Shown here piece after piece: positions 62,572-64,000 of a stretch of 64,000 bases of DNA. The stretch covers positions 1 through 64,000 of the forward strand of contig JBJKZD010000006.1 of assembly GCA_045560765.1 (NCBI GenBank), given 5' to 3'. This stretch comes from UBA9926 sp913064795. Lineage in GTDB: Bacteria; Pseudomonadota; Gammaproteobacteria; Pseudomonadales; Azotimanducaceae. Position numbers and translations under genes: made by a program. Each line of letters opens with the position of its first letter. The first letter of the stretch is position 1. A model generated the notes under the pieces. It had not been told where the DNA came from and searched no databases. It worked only from the letters and a program-made list of their open reading frames with translations.

Positions 62572-64000
62572 TGACTTCATCTCAACGCCGCGATCATGCC
62601 ATATTCGATGCCGACTTACCCGGCAAAGCCATGACGTTTGCCGACTTGGGACGAATCCTGAGTTGGGCAAAGCCGCACCAAAAGTTGGCAGCAACATCAC
62701 TGACTTTAGTTCTAATCGCCTCATTTATCGCAATCTTACTGCCGGTGATCATTTCACGGGTGGTGATCGATGGGTTGCTCATCCAACAGCCCAATTCTGC
62801 GTTGCCAGATCTCGGCCTGATCGGTCTAACCCAATTCTTATCAGAACTGATGGACCTCTCAGCATTGAGCGTCGCCTGCTTGCTCTACGGATTTCTCACC
62901 ATCGCCTGTCATGGTGCCTATCATTTGCATCGAGTCAGCCTCGCCAAAACCGTCATGTATGCACTGCGCGATCTGCGTCAAGATTTGTTCCATCACATCG
63001 AGTACCGCCCAAGCACTTTCTTTGACAAGGTTGCGGTTGGGCGAATCATGACCCGGGTCACCAATGACGTCCAAGCGCTCTTCGAAATGCTGATGGGGGT
63101 CGGCATGTTGGTTGGGGAATTTGTTCCGTTTTTCATTGCCCTCGCCTTGATGCTGGCGATCGATGCTGAATTGACTCTTTATCTCCTAACGGCCCTCCCG
63201 GTTTTCGCCGCACTCACCTACATTTTTAGAATGGCCACCCGTAAGGTCTATCGCGAGATCAGAAACAGCGTCTCTCAACTTAACCAGAACCTCCAAGAAA
63301 ACCTGAGTGGCATACAGGTCGTTCAGCTGAGCAATAGAGAGTCTGTCAACTACGCGCTTTATAAGAGTGTTAACCAAGAGAATCAACGCCAAGAAATTAA
63401 AGCCGTAAAGCTTGAGACCAGTTATGGCGCGTTCATGGATAACATGGTCAACATGGCCCTGGCCGCGATTTTGTGGGTCGGTGGCGGCGAGGTCGTCCAG
63501 CAAGCGATTTCACTCGGTAGCTTAATTCTATTCACGCAGTTCGTGGACATGTTTATCCGACCTATCCGCGTTTTGGGTCAGCAGTACAATACAATTTTTC
63601 GCGCGATGGCAAGCGCGGAGAGAATTTTTCAGGCGCTCGATTGGGACGAACAACTCAAAGAGCCCAACGCGCCTGCAGCATTGCCCGCTCGGCTCGACGG
63701 TGAGATTACGTTTCGTAATTTGACCTTCGGTTATGAGCCAGAAATGCCTGTTCTTGAGGACATCAACCTCACCATTCGAGCTGGAGAGAAAATTGCCATC
63801 GTTGGTCCTACTGGGTCGGGAAAGAGCACCATCATCCGGCTATTGGCCCGGGCCTATGATTTCTCGGACGGTCGTATTTTTATCGACGGCATTGATCTCA
63901 ACACCATCCCATCGACCGATGTCCGTCGTCGGGTTGGGGTCGTGATGCAGGATTTTCATATATTTGAAGGCTCCGTGTTAGACAACATTCGCCTAGGTAG
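62571..64000 (+). CDS. mdlB: ABC exporter half-transporter (MdlB-like), cut at window end
   Basis: About 476 residues visible, starting MTSSQRRDHAIFDADLPGK. The membrane domain has PSTFFDKVAVGRIMTRVTNDV and the nucleotide-binding domain starts about 375; Walker A GPTGSGKST is at about 412-420. The signature and Walker B are beyond the end. ATG at 62571 overlaps the stop of the first subunit as TGATG. With it, this should form the heterodimer; relatedness to the pair at 20800-24524 is clear from the same arrangement. Confidence 0.92.
   Translation, partial: MTSSQRRDHAIFDADLPGKAMTFADLGRILSWAKPHQKLAATSLTLVLIASFIAILLPVIISRVVIDGLLIQQPNSALPDLGLIGLTQFLSELMDLSALSVACLLYGFLTIACHGAYHLHRVSLAKTVMYALRDLRQDLFHHIEYRPSTFFDKVAVGRIMTRVTNDVQALFEMLMGVGMLVGEFVPFFIALALMLAIDAELTLYLLTALPVFAALTYIFRMATRKVYREIRNSVSQLNQNLQENLSGIQVVQLSNRESVNYALYKSVNQENQRQEIKAVKLETSYGAFMDNMVNMALAAILWVGGGEVVQQAISLGSLILFTQFVDMFIRPIRVLGQQYNTIFRAMASAERIFQALDWDEQLKEPNAPAALPARLDGEITFRNLTFGYEPEMPVLEDINLTIRAGEKIAIVGPTGSGKSTIIRLLARAYDFSDGRIFIDGIDLNTIPSTDVRRRVGVVMQDFHIFEGSVLDNIRLG

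Overview
The window looks like chromosome of a heterotrophic, probably marine, gammaproteobacterium. The family mix points there: DUF3080 lipoprotein, RibBA-like fusion with a degenerate second half, split PntAA/PntAB/PntB, glycolate oxidase, TRAP transport, five acyl-CoA dehydrogenases, MaoC hydratases, FxsA. This is inference from gene content only; no rRNA or marker gene is present to fix the genus. Coding density is high, many genes overlap by ATGA or TGATG, and no tRNA, rRNA, CRISPR or prophage was seen.

Layout. 1-5.2 kb: the 5' part of a phosphomannomutase/phosphoglucomutase gene head-to-head with a DUF3080 lipoprotein, then an acyl-CoA synthetase coupled to an exported gamma-glutamyltransferase. 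5.3-7.4 kb: a SRAP (YedK/HMCES) DNA-protein crosslink protein and, divergently, a carbamoyltransferase with altered substrate-loop motifs coupled to a DUF1330 protein. 7.4-14.5 kb: glycolate oxidase glcDEF on the minus strand, facing ribB-ribA-like, an SCP2-like gene and a glutamine-synthetase-like ligase. 14.6-20.6 kb: a GAF/HD-GYP signalling protein, a metallo-beta-lactamase-fold hydrolase, a pair of acyl-CoA dehydrogenases and a glutathione S-transferase. 20.8-26.1 kb: a heterodimeric ABC exporter coupled to a second, cytoplasmic gamma-glutamyltransferase-like enzyme. 26.4-30.1 kb: a TRAP transporter with a TatT lipoprotein.

30.3-33 kb is the most disturbed stretch: a histidine phosphatase, an ExbD/TolR-type gene without an ExbB partner, a tandem repeat, and a frameshifted Y1/REP-type transposase. 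33.1-38.2 kb: two MaoC hydratases, a DsbD/ScsB-like thiol-disulfide reductase and a biotin-dependent carboxyltransferase. 38.5-41.3 kb: the proton-translocating transhydrogenase operon. 41.6-45 kb: a tiny double-glycine-leader peptide gene, a class C beta-lactamase-like serine hydrolase, a VOC protein and a signal-peptide-bearing methyltransferase gene broken by one frameshift. 45-60.4 kb: acyl-CoA dehydrogenases, a ketopantoate-reductase-like gene, a PdxA-like dehydrogenase coupled to an alpha/beta hydrolase, an MFS carrier, a VOC protein, a CbbQ/CbbO-type AAA+/VWA pair overlapping an enoyl-CoA hydratase, a small alpha/beta hydrolase and FxsA. 60.8 kb to the end: a second heterodimeric ABC exporter, its second subunit cut by the window edge.

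The genes together describe a cell that oxidises acyl-CoA and organic-acid substrates (acyl-CoA synthetase, dehydrogenases, hydratases, carboxylase), takes up organic acids by TRAP, oxidises glycolate, balances NADPH through Pnt, and handles thiols or gamma-glutamyl compounds (two GGT-like enzymes, GST, DsbD). The most unusual items are the double-glycine peptide at 41.7 kb, the orphan CbbQ/CbbO pair, the carbamoyltransferase with altered motifs, and four unrelated 13-17 bp tandem repeats in intergenic DNA.
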